Source: Parvibaculum sp039680535 (lineage in GTDB: Bacteria; Pseudomonadota; Alphaproteobacteria; Parvibaculales; Parvibaculaceae). From it: a DNA stretch of 64,000 nucleotides. The stretch covers positions 1-64,000 of the forward strand of contig NZ_JBDKSS010000022.1 in the NCBI RefSeq assembly GCF_039680535.1, given 5' to 3'. The notes below the pieces were generated by a model that saw only the letters and a list, made by a program, of their open reading frames with translations, was not told the origin of the DNA and did no database searches. Of this stretch, positions 54,581 through 62,163 are shown in pieces. The position numbers and the translations under genes were made by a program. Positions within the stretch are counted from its first letter, which is position 1, and each line of letters begins with the position of its first letter.

Positions 54581-55479
54581 TAGTCAGCGCCCTGTATCGA
54601 GGCGCGAACTTCCTCGAGAAGCTCCACCGAGCCGAACTGGCTGCCGCCGCTGTCACGCCTGCCGAGCGCATATTCCGGTGGCACGACTTCAGGGCCTTCG
54701 CCGGCGGGCAGCGGCGGCGTGTAATAGCCGAGCGCGTAGCTTCCCATCGAATAGCCGATCATGGCCTGAAGGTCTTCGGGCAGCGTGCGCGCGATCTCGG
54801 GCGGGCAGGAGAGATACTGGTTTTCCTCCTGACGCAGCCAGCCGAGCGTATAGGTGATGTTGAGCCCGTAGCGGTCGCCGTTCGAGGCGTTTTCGCCGCC
54901 GCCGTGAAAGACGCCGCCGGTATAGAGAAGGACCGAGCCCGCGGACATTTCGGCGTAACCGATCTCTTCATCCTTGGGCTGATAATTGTCCGGCCAGCCG
55001 AGGCTGCCAGGGCAGACCTGCGTCGCGCCGTTTTCCTTCGTGAAATCCGTGATCGCCCAGATCGTGTTGAACTGCGGCTCGACGTCCTTCAGATAGGTTC
55101 CCCAGGCCCAGCGGTCGCGGTGGATCGGTTGCTTCGTTTGGCCGGGGCGAATGCGGATGAGCTGAGTGAGGTGAAGCTGTATGCGCTCGCAGAAGGGCTT
55201 CAGGAATGTTTCGGCGGCGGCCACCACCGTCTTGTTCATGACGAGATTGCGGCAGGCGGGCGAGCGGGCGATGAGGGCGCCGGTGCGCGTCGTCTTTCTG
55301 CCTGTGAAATCGTCGCGCCCATATTCGGTCGCTTCGACATAGGGTTTGATTTCGTTCATGACCTGCGCGACTTCGGCCGGCGTGAGCACATCCTTCAGGA
55401 TGAGCGCGCCGTCGCGCTTCAGGACGGCAAGGATGTCATCGGCGGAACTGTTCGCGGGCAGCGTTTGAAGCTTCGGCAT
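54580..55479 (-). CDS. Phytanoyl-CoA dioxygenase family Fe(II)/2-oxoglutarate enzyme
   Basis: The 299-residue protein has the facial triad of non-heme iron oxygenases: His120 and Asp122 in QPIHRDRW and His192 in GGVFHGGGEN. Arg203 in NGDRYGLNI is a likely 2-oxoglutarate contact. The PhyH family hydroxylates small molecules or acyl chains, and the substrate here is unknown. The gene lies 57 bases behind queF. Its ribosome-binding site GGGGAGGA is buried in a long hairpin (55484-55525). It could share the que transcript, but a role in queuosine metabolism is only suggested by position. Confidence 0.85.
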   Translation of the reverse strand: MPKLQTLPANSSADDILAVLKRDGALILKDVLTPAEVAQVMNEIKPYVEATEYGRDDFTGRKTTRTGALIARSPACRNLVMNKTVVAAAETFLKPFCERIQLHLTQLIRIRPGQTKQPIHRDRWAWGTYLKDVEPQFNTIWAITDFTKENGATQVCPGSLGWPDNYQPKDEEIGYAEMSAGSVLLYTGGVFHGGGENASNGDRYGLNITYTLGWLRQEENQYLSCPPEIARTLPEDLQAMIGYSMGSYALGYYTPPLPAGEGPEVVPPEYALGRRDSGGSQFGSVELLEEVRASIQGAD

Positions 55480-55483
55480 CGTT

Positions 55484-55525
55484 TCCTCCCCAAAAAACCG
55501 AATGCATTTTGTTCTCTGGGGAGGA
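55484..55525 (-). promoter_or_regulatory. Hairpin sequestering the ribosome-binding site of the dioxygenase gene
   Basis: TCCTCCCCA (55525-55517) pairs perfectly with TGGGGAGGA (55492-55484). Six more pairs, two of them G-U, extend the stem inward to about 15 bp around a 12-base loop. The 3' arm is the entire Shine-Dalgarno, four bases from the ATG. This fits translational control by a temperature- or ligand-dependent structure, or by ribosomes finishing queF 12 bases upstream. Confidence 0.55.
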
Positions 55526-55536
55526 GATTACGACGC

Positions 55537-56004
55537 TCAGCCGCGTCCGCGATAGGGGGCGACGCCCTGGTCCGGCACCCAGACGTCGGTGGGGAGCTTG
55601 CCCGTCTGCCAGAAGACATCGATGGGGATGCCGCCGCGTGGATACCAGTAGCCGCCGATGCGGAGCCAGCGGGGGCTGAGAAGCTTCGCCAGCCGCTTGC
55701 CGATCGCGACGGTGCAGTCCTCGTGGAAGGCGCCGTGATTGCGGAAGGACTGCATATAGAGCTTCAGCGACTTCGACTCGACGAGCCATTTGCCCGGCAC
55801 ATAGTCGATGACGAGATGCGCGAAATCCGGCTGGCCGGTCACGGGGCAGAGCGAGGTGAACTCGGGCACGGTGAAGCGGGCGACATAATTCGTGTCGGCC
55901 TGCGGGTTCGGAACGCGTTCGAGCACGGCCTCTTCGGGCGAGGCGGGCGCCGCGACCTGCTGTCCGAGTTGCGCGAGCTTGGTCGTCTTTGGTGTTTTGG
56001 CCAT
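55537..56004 (-). CDS. queF: NADPH-dependent 7-cyano-7-deazaguanine (preQ0) reductase
   Basis: The 155-residue single-domain (YkvM-type) nitrile reductase converts preQ0 to preQ1. The catalytic cysteine is in FTSLCPVTGQPDFAH. The QueF motif ESKSLKLYMQSFRNHGAFHED binds NADPH and ends with the catalytic acid region. Its ATG overlaps the queD stop by one base (TGATG). It closes queC-queE-queD-queF. Confidence 0.96.
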   Translation of the reverse strand: MAKTPKTTKLAQLGQQVAAPASPEEAVLERVPNPQADTNYVARFTVPEFTSLCPVTGQPDFAHLVIDYVPGKWLVESKSLKLYMQSFRNHGAFHEDCTVAIGKRLAKLLSPRWLRIGGYWYPRGGIPIDVFWQTGKLPTDVWVPDQGVAPYRGRG

Positions 56005-56372
56005 CAGACTTTCTCCGGTCCGTCGTAAACGCAGCCCTCGCGGCATGAGGCGCGGTGAATTTCAACGCGGGCGATTTCCGGCAGTGCCGGTTCGAGGTCG
56101 TGCCAGATCCAGGCGGCGATGCGTTCGAGGGTGGGCTGTTCAAGCCCTTCGATCTCGTTCAGCAGGCGATGGTCGAGCTTTTCGCGGACCCGCAAAAGTT
56201 CGCGCTCCACATCCTCGAAATGCCGCAGCAGGCCGGTTTCGGGCGCAGGCTTGCCTTCCAGCCAGACGACGACGCGGAAGGAATGTCCGTGCATGCGGCG
56301 GTTCGGATGGTCATCTGCCGCATACGGAAGAAAATGTGCCGCGTCGAAGAAGAATTCTTTATAGATACGCAT
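56004..56372 (-). CDS. queD: 6-carboxytetrahydropterin synthase homologue QueD, non-canonical active site
   Basis: The 122-residue protein has the zinc histidines His13, His28 and His30 (DAAHFLPYA, MHGHSF) and the Asp67-His68 pair (KLDHRLLN) of QueD, which turns dihydroneopterin triphosphate into carboxytetrahydropterin. The catalytic cysteine of the CxxxHGH motif is Asn24 here (NRRMHGH). The glutamate that anchors the pterin in E. coli QueD appears replaced in HRASCREGC. The alignment is by eye from memory. Its place between queE and queF makes a QueD role likely, with altered chemistry. The ATG at 56372 overlaps the queE stop. Confidence 0.88.
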   Translation of the reverse strand: MRIYKEFFFDAAHFLPYAADDHPNRRMHGHSFRVVVWLEGKPAPETGLLRHFEDVERELLRVREKLDHRLLNEIEGLEQPTLERIAAWIWHDLEPALPEIARVEIHRASCREGCVYDGPEKV

Positions 56373-57004
56373 CAGGGAATACCGATCATCTTGTGTGTCT
56401 GGAGCGACAGGCGCCATTTGGGATGCGTCAAGCAATAGGCTGTCGCGGTTTCAGTGTTCTTCGCAGCGTCGGGCCCGTCCATGGGCTGAAGCAGGAAGTA
56501 GCGGAAGGCGAGGTTTTCGAAGCGTTCGGGCTTCGCCTTTTCCTGGGGGTAGACGAGTTTCAGCTCGTCTCCGGCAAGCTGTTTCAGTTCGGCGTCGGCC
56601 TTGGGGCTGACGCATATCCAGTCGATGCCTTCGGGTGCCGCAATGGTGCCGTTGGTTTCGACTGCGATCTCGAAGCCGCGCGCGTGGAACGCGTCGATGA
56701 GGGCGGCGTCGAGCTGCAGCAAGGGCTCGCCGCCGGTGCAGACGACGAAGCGGTTCTCGCGCGTAGCTGCCTTCCATGTGCGCTCAACCGCATCGGCGAG
56801 CGCATCGGCGGTAGCGAACTTGCCGCCGCCTTCGCCATTCGTGCCGACGAAGTCCGTGTCACAGAATGTGCAGACGGCATCGGCGCGATCCTGCTCGCGG
56901 CCCGACCAGAGGTTGCAGCCCGCAAAGCGGCAGAACACGGCAGGCCGTCCGGCGTTCGCGCCTTCGCCCTGCAGCGTGTAGAAAATTTCCTTCACCGCAT
57001 ACAT
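56372..57004 (-). CDS. queE: 7-carboxy-7-deazaguanine synthase QueE (radical SAM)
   Basis: The 210-residue radical SAM enzyme contracts carboxytetrahydropterin to 7-carboxy-7-deazaguanine. The iron-sulfur motif is CX14CX2C, spanning GCNLWSGRE to CTFCDTDF, and not the usual CX3CX2C. The same spacing is known from Burkholderia QueE. The glycine-rich SAM segment is VVCTGGEPLLQLD. The start MYAVKEIFYTLQGEG at 57004 is the conserved one. It begins 5 bases after queC. Confidence 0.95.
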   Translation of the reverse strand: MYAVKEIFYTLQGEGANAGRPAVFCRFAGCNLWSGREQDRADAVCTFCDTDFVGTNGEGGGKFATADALADAVERTWKAATRENRFVVCTGGEPLLQLDAALIDAFHARGFEIAVETNGTIAAPEGIDWICVSPKADAELKQLAGDELKLVYPQEKAKPERFENLAFRYFLLQPMDGPDAAKNTETATAYCLTHPKWRLSLQTHKMIGIP

Positions 57005-57009
57005 CTGCG

Positions 57010-57720
57010 TCAGGCCTTCCCGGCGCGCCAGGCCGCGTAGCCCTTGGCGCGAAGATCGCAAGCAGGGCATGTGCCGCAGCCATAGCCCCAGTCGTGGCGA
57101 TGTGTGCGGTCGCCGCGATAGCAGCTATGCGTGTGTTCGAGGACGAGTTCGAGCAGCGCCTTGCCGCCAAGCTCTTCGGCCAGCGTCCATGTGGCGGCCT
57201 TGTCGATCCACATCAAGGGCGTCTCGATGGTGAATTCACGGTCCATGCCGAGGCTGATGGCGCGCCCAAGCGTTTGCAGAGTGTCGTTGCGGCAGTCGGG
57301 ATAGCCGGAATAATCCGTCTCGCACATACCGCCGACGATATGGGTTGCGCCGCGCCGATAGCCAAGCGCAGCGGCATAGGTGAGGAAGAGGAGATTGCGG
57401 CCCGGCACAAATGTGCTCGGCAGGCCGTTTTCCATCATTTCGATTTCGACGTCGCGGGTGAGCGCCGTTTCGCTGATGCGCCCCAATTCGGGGAGCGAGA
57501 TCGTGTGGTCGGGGCCCATTGCCGCGCCCCAGCCGGGAAAGCGCGCCAATTCCTCGCGGAGCTTCGCGCGGCACTCGAGTTCGATCACATGGGTCTGGCC
57601 ATAGTCGAAGCCGAGTGTTTCCACGCTTTCGAAGCGGTCGAGCGCCCATGCCAGGCAGACCGTCGAGTCCTGCCCGCCAGAGAAAAGTACCAGCGCCTTG
57701 CCGTTTCTTGCCGTTGTCAT
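57010..57720 (-). CDS. queC: 7-cyano-7-deazaguanine (preQ0) synthase
   Basis: The 236-residue enzyme makes preQ0 with ATP and ammonia. The PP-loop is LVLFSGGQDSTVCLAWAL. The zinc site at the C terminus is in CYRGDRTHRHDWGYGCGTCPACDLR, with cysteine spacing typical of QueC. The ATG at 57720 opens the conserved region. No preQ1 riboswitch was recognised in the 65 bases between the upstream terminator and the start. Confidence 0.96.
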   Translation of the reverse strand: MTTARNGKALVLFSGGQDSTVCLAWALDRFESVETLGFDYGQTHVIELECRAKLREELARFPGWGAAMGPDHTISLPELGRISETALTRDVEIEMMENGLPSTFVPGRNLLFLTYAAALGYRRGATHIVGGMCETDYSGYPDCRNDTLQTLGRAISLGMDREFTIETPLMWIDKAATWTLAEELGGKALLELVLEHTHSCYRGDRTHRHDWGYGCGTCPACDLRAKGYAAWRAGKA

Positions 57721-57782
57721 CCGAAAGATCGCTCCATTCGGGGGTGTTGAACAGGAGCCCGGCGTTCGCGTCAAGCGAGACA

Positions 57783-57816
57783 AAAGGAAGCCCCGGGAAG
57801 CGGACTTCCCGGGGCT
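57783..57816 (-). terminator. Intrinsic terminator after the DUF1302 gene
   Basis: A perfect 12-bp stem (AGCCCCGGGAAG/CTTCCCGGGGCT, loop of four) is followed on the minus strand by TTCCTTTTGT. It separates the DUF1302 gene from queC. Confidence 0.85.
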
Positions 57817-57825
57817 GGTCGTCTT

Positions 57826-57847
57826 GCCGCACCCCGAAGGGTGCGGC
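57826..57847 (-). terminator. Second hairpin after the DUF1302 stop codon
   Basis: A 9-bp stem GCCGCACCC/GGGTGCGGC on the minus strand closes a TTCG tetraloop, 8 bases after the stop codon. There is no T tract. Together with the next hairpin it forms a tandem 3' end structure that should stabilise an abundant outer-membrane-protein mRNA. Confidence 0.6.
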
Positions 57848-57854
57848 GTTTCGC

Positions 57855-59807
57855 TTAGAAGGCGTAGGAAATGCTCGCCGTGGCGTAGTCGCGATCCGAC
57901 AAGGGATTGTACCAACCGGCGCCGAAGCTCGACGTCCAGCTGAGCGTCGCCTTGACCGACTGGTACTTCGCGTCGACCGCAAGCGTGACTTCCTTCAGGC
58001 CCTTGAGGTAGTTGGCGGTGTTCGGACCCGGCGAGTAGCCGAGAACGTCATGGCGCCAGACGATCTTCGGGGAGAGCGTGACGGCCGTATCGAACGCGCT
58101 CGGATAGTCGACCGAGAGCAGCGCGCGGTAACCCGACGAGAAGCTCGTCGCATACTGCGGATTGCCTGCGTCGCCGGCAAGGAGATGCGCCGCGAAGGGG
58201 TTCGAAAGGCCGCCCTCGGGGCCGGAGCGGTTCAGCGGATACTTGCCCGCATCCGCCACGTAGACGAAGCCGCCATTGAGAACGAGGACGCCGCTGTCAG
58301 CGCCGAGATTGCGCGGAATGAAATCCGTCGTCGCGAAGGACTGGATTGCGGCGACCTGACCCTGCCAGGCGTCGAGGTCGATATGCGCCAGCGTCGACTG
58401 GTTCGGGCCGGGCGCGTAGGGCAGCGTGCTGAAGGTACATCCAAGCTGCGGGACACAGGCGCCACCCGAGAGATAGGGAGCTGCGCCAAGGCCATCGATC
58501 TGGGCGGCGTTGTTTTCGCCGTCATAGATGCCGAAGGGCATGTCAGGCGAGAAAGTCGTTTCGCCGGAGAGCGCCACGCCTTCGACCGTGGTGCTGAAGC
58601 TCGCGCCGATCGTGTTGATCGTCGGGAAGTCGTAGTAGTAGGTCGCCTGGTTGGCACCGTAGGCAAACGCGGCGCTGACGCCCTGCGCGCTCGCGCAAGT
58701 CACGGTGTTCAACGTTTTTGCCGCGATGGCCGCGCAGCTCTGTGCCATCGTCGAGGGGCCATTGGTGAAGGCAAGGTAGGGCAGGCGGCTCGAATAGCGG
58801 ACGAAATAGAGGCCGAAATCCGTGCCCGTGCCGACTTCTTCCGCGTAGTAATGCGCGGCGACGCCGAACTGGTTGGTGTCGCTGTGTCCGGTGTCTGCCG
58901 TGCGCTGCAGCGCGATCGGGACCGGGGTGCCGGCGATGAGGGCGGCAAGGTCGCCGGGCGTGATTGCGTAGTCGGGGTTGTCGATGTCGGGCGCCGACAG
59001 AGCAGGCAGCGAGCCGCGGCCTGTGATGTCGTCGGTCGAGAAGAACGAACCGGCCGGATCGAGTTCCGTGCGCGCATAAGAGAACTGCCAGAAGGCTTCG
59101 AGCGTCAGCGCGTCGGTCACGGCGAAGGAGCCGTAAACCATCGGCATCGGCGTCATGCCGTCTTTGAGTTCCGCGCCGGGGGTGCGCAGCGCCGTCACGT
59201 CGAAGGCCTGGAAGGCATTGACGCCGCCGGTGATGAAGATGCTTTCGCCCCAGTTCAGCGCCTGCTTGCCGACGCGCAGCGTCGTCGCGTGACCGTCGAC
59301 ATCCCAGTTGCCATAGACGAAGGCGTCGAGGACGCTGGCCTGGTATTCGAGCTGGCCACGGCCATCATGGTTGAGGTCGCGGAACCGCATGTCGTTCTTC
59401 GCATAGACCGCGTTGTAGTAAGCGGTCGGGCGGACGAAGGCGCCGTAGTTCTGCCACTTGAGCTGGACGTCGGCCGTCACGCGCGCCAGCGCATTGGTCA
59501 GGTCGCCGCGATCGAAGTTGAGGTTGCCGTTGTCCGAGTTCACGCTCGTCGAGCGGCCGCTCGACGAAGTGCAGCCGCCATTAACCAGCGAGACATGCTC
59601 GCAGCTGCGGGCGCCGGTGCGCATCGAGACGCCGGCGGAAACTGTCGTGTCGATCGACAGGTCGATATCGCCGAATTTGTAGGATTCCGCATGTGCCGCG
59701 CCAGCAAAGAGCAGCGTGCCGGCGATTGCAGCAAAAAATGCAGATTTCAGTTTAAGTCCTTGTGCCTGTTCATTCGTGACAGGCGGCGTTCCCGTCGATA
59801 CTCTCAT
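57855..59807 (-). CDS. DUF1302 family outer-membrane beta-barrel protein
   Basis: The 650-residue protein has a signal peptide (core AFFAAIAGTLLFAGAAHA, cleavage near residue 41). Opening strands carry YKFGDIDLSIDTTVSAGVSMR, and RVGKQALNWGESIFITGGVNAF is the DUF1302 hallmark. Alternating strands run to a C terminus ending ATASISYAF. DUF1302 proteins often accompany DUF1329 proteins and RND-type transporters in bacteria that use steroids, hydrocarbons or aromatic compounds, and an export or uptake role is presumed. It is divergent from a PadR gene and has a structured leader and a tandem terminator. Confidence 0.88.
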   Translation of the reverse strand: MRVSTGTPPVTNEQAQGLKLKSAFFAAIAGTLLFAGAAHAESYKFGDIDLSIDTTVSAGVSMRTGARSCEHVSLVNGGCTSSSGRSTSVNSDNGNLNFDRGDLTNALARVTADVQLKWQNYGAFVRPTAYYNAVYAKNDMRFRDLNHDGRGQLEYQASVLDAFVYGNWDVDGHATTLRVGKQALNWGESIFITGGVNAFQAFDVTALRTPGAELKDGMTPMPMVYGSFAVTDALTLEAFWQFSYARTELDPAGSFFSTDDITGRGSLPALSAPDIDNPDYAITPGDLAALIAGTPVPIALQRTADTGHSDTNQFGVAAHYYAEEVGTGTDFGLYFVRYSSRLPYLAFTNGPSTMAQSCAAIAAKTLNTVTCASAQGVSAAFAYGANQATYYYDFPTINTIGASFSTTVEGVALSGETTFSPDMPFGIYDGENNAAQIDGLGAAPYLSGGACVPQLGCTFSTLPYAPGPNQSTLAHIDLDAWQGQVAAIQSFATTDFIPRNLGADSGVLVLNGGFVYVADAGKYPLNRSGPEGGLSNPFAAHLLAGDAGNPQYATSFSSGYRALLSVDYPSAFDTAVTLSPKIVWRHDVLGYSPGPNTANYLKGLKEVTLAVDAKYQSVKATLSWTSSFGAGWYNPLSDRDYATASISYAF

Positions 59808-59834
59808 TTTGATGGTTGCTCCCGCTTACTCGGA

Positions 59835-59883
59835 TTCGGGGGCCCGTGGGGCCCGAAAGACTCGTAGCCGGGGGCCCGGCTAC
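59835..59883 (-). promoter_or_regulatory. Two GC-rich palindromes in the DUF1302 leader
   Basis: TTCGGG/CCCGAA (59835-59857) encloses a second GGCCC-rich stem, and GTAGCCGGG/CCCGGCTAC (59864-59883) has perfect 9-base arms two bases apart. Both lie 28-76 bases before the DUF1302 ATG. They could be mRNA hairpins or protein-binding sites. No T tract follows either. Confidence 0.5.
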
Positions 59884-59944
59884 ATGGACTAGGCAGCCGG
59901 CGCATGCACGAGGAGGCGTGTGCGTCGGTCGTTGTGATTGCTAA

Positions 59945-59963
59945 TTAGGTGAAAAAAACCTAA
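59945..59963. promoter_or_regulatory. Probable PadR operator in the divergent DUF1302/padR region
   Basis: TTAGGT and ACCTAA are perfect six-base arms around a seven-base A-rich spacer. On the minus strand the repeat lies just ahead of TAATTA, a possible -10 for the DUF1302 gene. It is 73 bases before the padR start. A centred dyad between a regulator and its divergent neighbour is the expected operator position. Confidence 0.5.
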
Positions 59964-60035
59964 CGAGGAAACGCTTATAGATAATTAACTTAAGGCTCCG
60001 CAAGGGCCTGATCTGCTGACGGGGAGGGAAGCGGG

Positions 60036-60602
60036 TTGAATACAAAGGAACTGTTGCTCAGTGTCCTCATGTCGGGACCGGCAACCGGCTACGACATCAA
60101 GAAAGTCCTCGAAAACGAGGTTTCCGAGGTCGTCGACGTGACGATCAGCAATATCTATCCGGCGCTGAACGAGCTTGCCGCGGAGGGGCTGGTGAGCTGC
60201 GAGCGGGTCGAGCAGGAGAATCGTCCGAACAAGAAGGTTTATGCGATCACGGATGCAGGCCGGAAGGCCTGCCTTCACGCGCTGATGACTTCGCCCGCGC
60301 GGCACAGGCTGCGGTCGGAGTTCATGTTCATCCTGAGCTTTGCGCCATATCTGCCAAAATCGCGGCTGGCGGAGCTTGTCGAACAGCGGCTCGCGGAAAT
60401 CGACGAGACGGAAGAAACATTGCGGGCGCTGGATCGGGGTGAGGGAACCTTCAAGGGGACATTGCTGCCCGGACAGAAGTTCTGCATCGGGCTGGGCCGC
60501 GCGCTGATCGAAGCGGAGCGAAGCTATATCGAGCAGAACAGCCATTGGCTGCTCGCGCCCGAACGTGAGGCCGAACAGCACCTGGAACTGGCCGCGCACT
60601 GA
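60036..60602 (+). CDS. PadR family transcriptional regulator
   Basis: The 188-residue protein has a PadR winged helix-turn-helix (1-85; LLLSVLMSGPATGYDIKKVLE opens it, and ISNIYPALNELAAEGLV is the recognition helix region). A C-terminal dimerisation domain of the Vir type (about 95-180) has long helices. The start is TTG at 60036, with GGGGAGGGAAG upstream. It is divergent from the DUF1302 gene and likely its repressor; PadR proteins respond to small aromatic or lipophilic compounds. Confidence 0.88.
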   Translation: MNTKELLLSVLMSGPATGYDIKKVLENEVSEVVDVTISNIYPALNELAAEGLVSCERVEQENRPNKKVYAITDAGRKACLHALMTSPARHRLRSEFMFILSFAPYLPKSRLAELVEQRLAEIDETEETLRALDRGEGTFKGTLLPGQKFCIGLGRALIEAERSYIEQNSHWLLAPEREAEQHLELAAH

Positions 60603-60606
60603 ATTG

Positions 60607-60640
60607 CATCCGCATCGGGGTAATGGTCCCGATGCGGATG
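60607..60640 (+). terminator. Strong hairpin after padR
   Basis: A perfect 13-bp stem (60607-60619 with 60628-60640) around an eight-base loop starts 4 bases after the padR stop. The T run after it is short, so it is a probable but not classical terminator. The remaining 209 bases to eno show no gene. They contain only a TTTGACG near 60684 that might belong to the eno promoter. Confidence 0.6.
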
Positions 60641-60849
60641 AACCCGTTTGCAGGGCGGGCGGCGTTCTGCGGGGCGCGGCTGTTTGACGCCCTTCGTCGG
60701 ATACCCGGGAACCGGCTCCAGGTCGAGCGGCGGGCGGCGTAACGAGCCTCTTCCGTTCGGCACCTCACTCCGTTAGAAACGCGGTGCTTCCGGGGCCGCG
60801 CTGGTGTCGGAGGGAACCCTTGTAAAACCCGAGCGGAGCTTGAGACGCC

Positions 60850-62124
60850 ATGTCTGCCATCATCGACATTATCGGCCGTGAAATTCTGGACAGCCGTGGC
60901 AACCCGACTGTTGAAGTCGACGTGCTTCTCGAGGACGGCGCGCTGGGCCGGGCCGCCGTTCCCTCGGGCGCCTCGACGGGCGCCCATGAGGCGGTGGAGC
61001 TGCGCGACGGCGGTTCGCGCTACAAGGGCAAGGGCGTCCGCAATGCGGTCGCGGCGGTCAACGGCGAGATCTTCGATGCCGTCGGCGGCATGGACGCGGC
61101 CGAGCAGATCGCCATCGACCGGGCGATGATCGCGCTCGACGGGACGCCGAACAAGTCGCGCCTCGGCGCCAACGCCATCCTCGGCGTCTCGCTCGCCGTC
61201 GCGAAGGCGCAGGCGATTTCGCAGGGACAGCCGCTCTTCCGCTACGTCGGCGGCCCCTCCGCCCGCATCCTGCCGGTGCCGATGATGAACATCGTCAATG
61301 GCGGCCAGCACGCGGACAACCCGATCGACATCCAGGAATTCATGATCATGCCGGTGGCGGCCGAGAGCTTCGCCGATGGCCTGCGCATGGGCGCCGAAGT
61401 GTTCCACACGCTGAAGGGCGAGCTGAAGGCGGCGGGCCATAACACCAATGTCGGCGACGAAGGCGGCTTTGCCCCGAACCTCGCCTCGACCGAGGACGCG
61501 ATCGGCTTCGTCATGAAGGCCATCGAAAAGGCCGGCTATCGTCCCGGCGAGGACATCTACCTCGCGCTCGATGCAGCCTCGACTGAGTTCTACAAGGGCG
61601 GTGTCTACGACCTCGAAGGCGAGGGTAAGAAGCTCGACGCCGGCGCCATGGTGCAATACTGGGCCAATCTCGTGAATCGCTATCCGATCATCTCTATCGA
61701 GGACGGCATGGCGGAAGACGACTGGGACGGCTGGAAGATGCTGACCGACGCCATCGGCGACAAGGTGCAGCTCGTCGGCGACGATCTTTTCGTCACCAAC
61801 AAGCGTCGCCTAGCCGACGGCATCTCGAAGAAGGTCGCCAACTCGATTCTGGTCAAGGTGAACCAGATCGGCTCGCTGACCGAGACGCTTGAATCGGTCG
61901 AAATGGCGCACAAGGCGCACTACACCGCCGTCATGTCGCATCGCTCGGGCGAAACGGAAGACGCGACCATCGCCGACCTTGCCGTCGCCACCAACTGCGG
62001 CCAGATCAAGACCGGCTCGCTCGCGCGGTCCGACCGGTTGGCCAAGTACAATCAGCTTCTCCGCATCGAGGAACTGCTCGGCGAGACGGCGGAATATGCC
62101 GGGCGCAGCATTCTGAAGCGCTGA
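60850..62124 (+). CDS. eno: Enolase
   Basis: The 424-residue glycolytic enzyme and RNA-degradosome partner has the N-terminal domain opening IIDIIGREILDSRGNPTVEVD. Catalytic and metal residues lie in VGDEGGFAPN, IEDGMAEDDW, VGDDLFVTN and MSHRSGETEDATIADLAVA. Length is standard. In many alphaproteobacteria eno lies near pyrG; here a queuosine block and the DUF1302/PadR pair stand between them. Confidence 0.97.
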   Translation: MSAIIDIIGREILDSRGNPTVEVDVLLEDGALGRAAVPSGASTGAHEAVELRDGGSRYKGKGVRNAVAAVNGEIFDAVGGMDAAEQIAIDRAMIALDGTPNKSRLGANAILGVSLAVAKAQAISQGQPLFRYVGGPSARILPVPMMNIVNGGQHADNPIDIQEFMIMPVAAESFADGLRMGAEVFHTLKGELKAAGHNTNVGDEGGFAPNLASTEDAIGFVMKAIEKAGYRPGEDIYLALDAASTEFYKGGVYDLEGEGKKLDAGAMVQYWANLVNRYPIISIEDGMAEDDWDGWKMLTDAIGDKVQLVGDDLFVTNKRRLADGISKKVANSILVKVNQIGSLTETLESVEMAHKAHYTAVMSHRSGETEDATIADLAVATNCGQIKTGSLARSDRLAKYNQLLRIEELLGETAEYAGRSILKR

Positions 62125-62132
62125 GCGACAAG

Positions 62133-62163
62133 GCGTTGGGCGCCAATGGCGCTCAACGCTTTC
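62133..62163. terminator. Terminator between eno and the TetR gene
   Basis: A 12-bp stem with one G-T pair (GCGTTG-G-GCGCC against GGCGC-T-CAACGC) closes an AAT loop and is followed by TTTCT on the plus strand. It overlaps the last codons and stop of the convergent TetR gene. Confidence 0.7.

Noticed and set aside
57721..57789. preQ1 riboswitch upstream of queC
   Set aside because: The 65-base leader shows neither the small class I fold nor a recognisable class II pattern; only a possible TTGACG promoter element is present.
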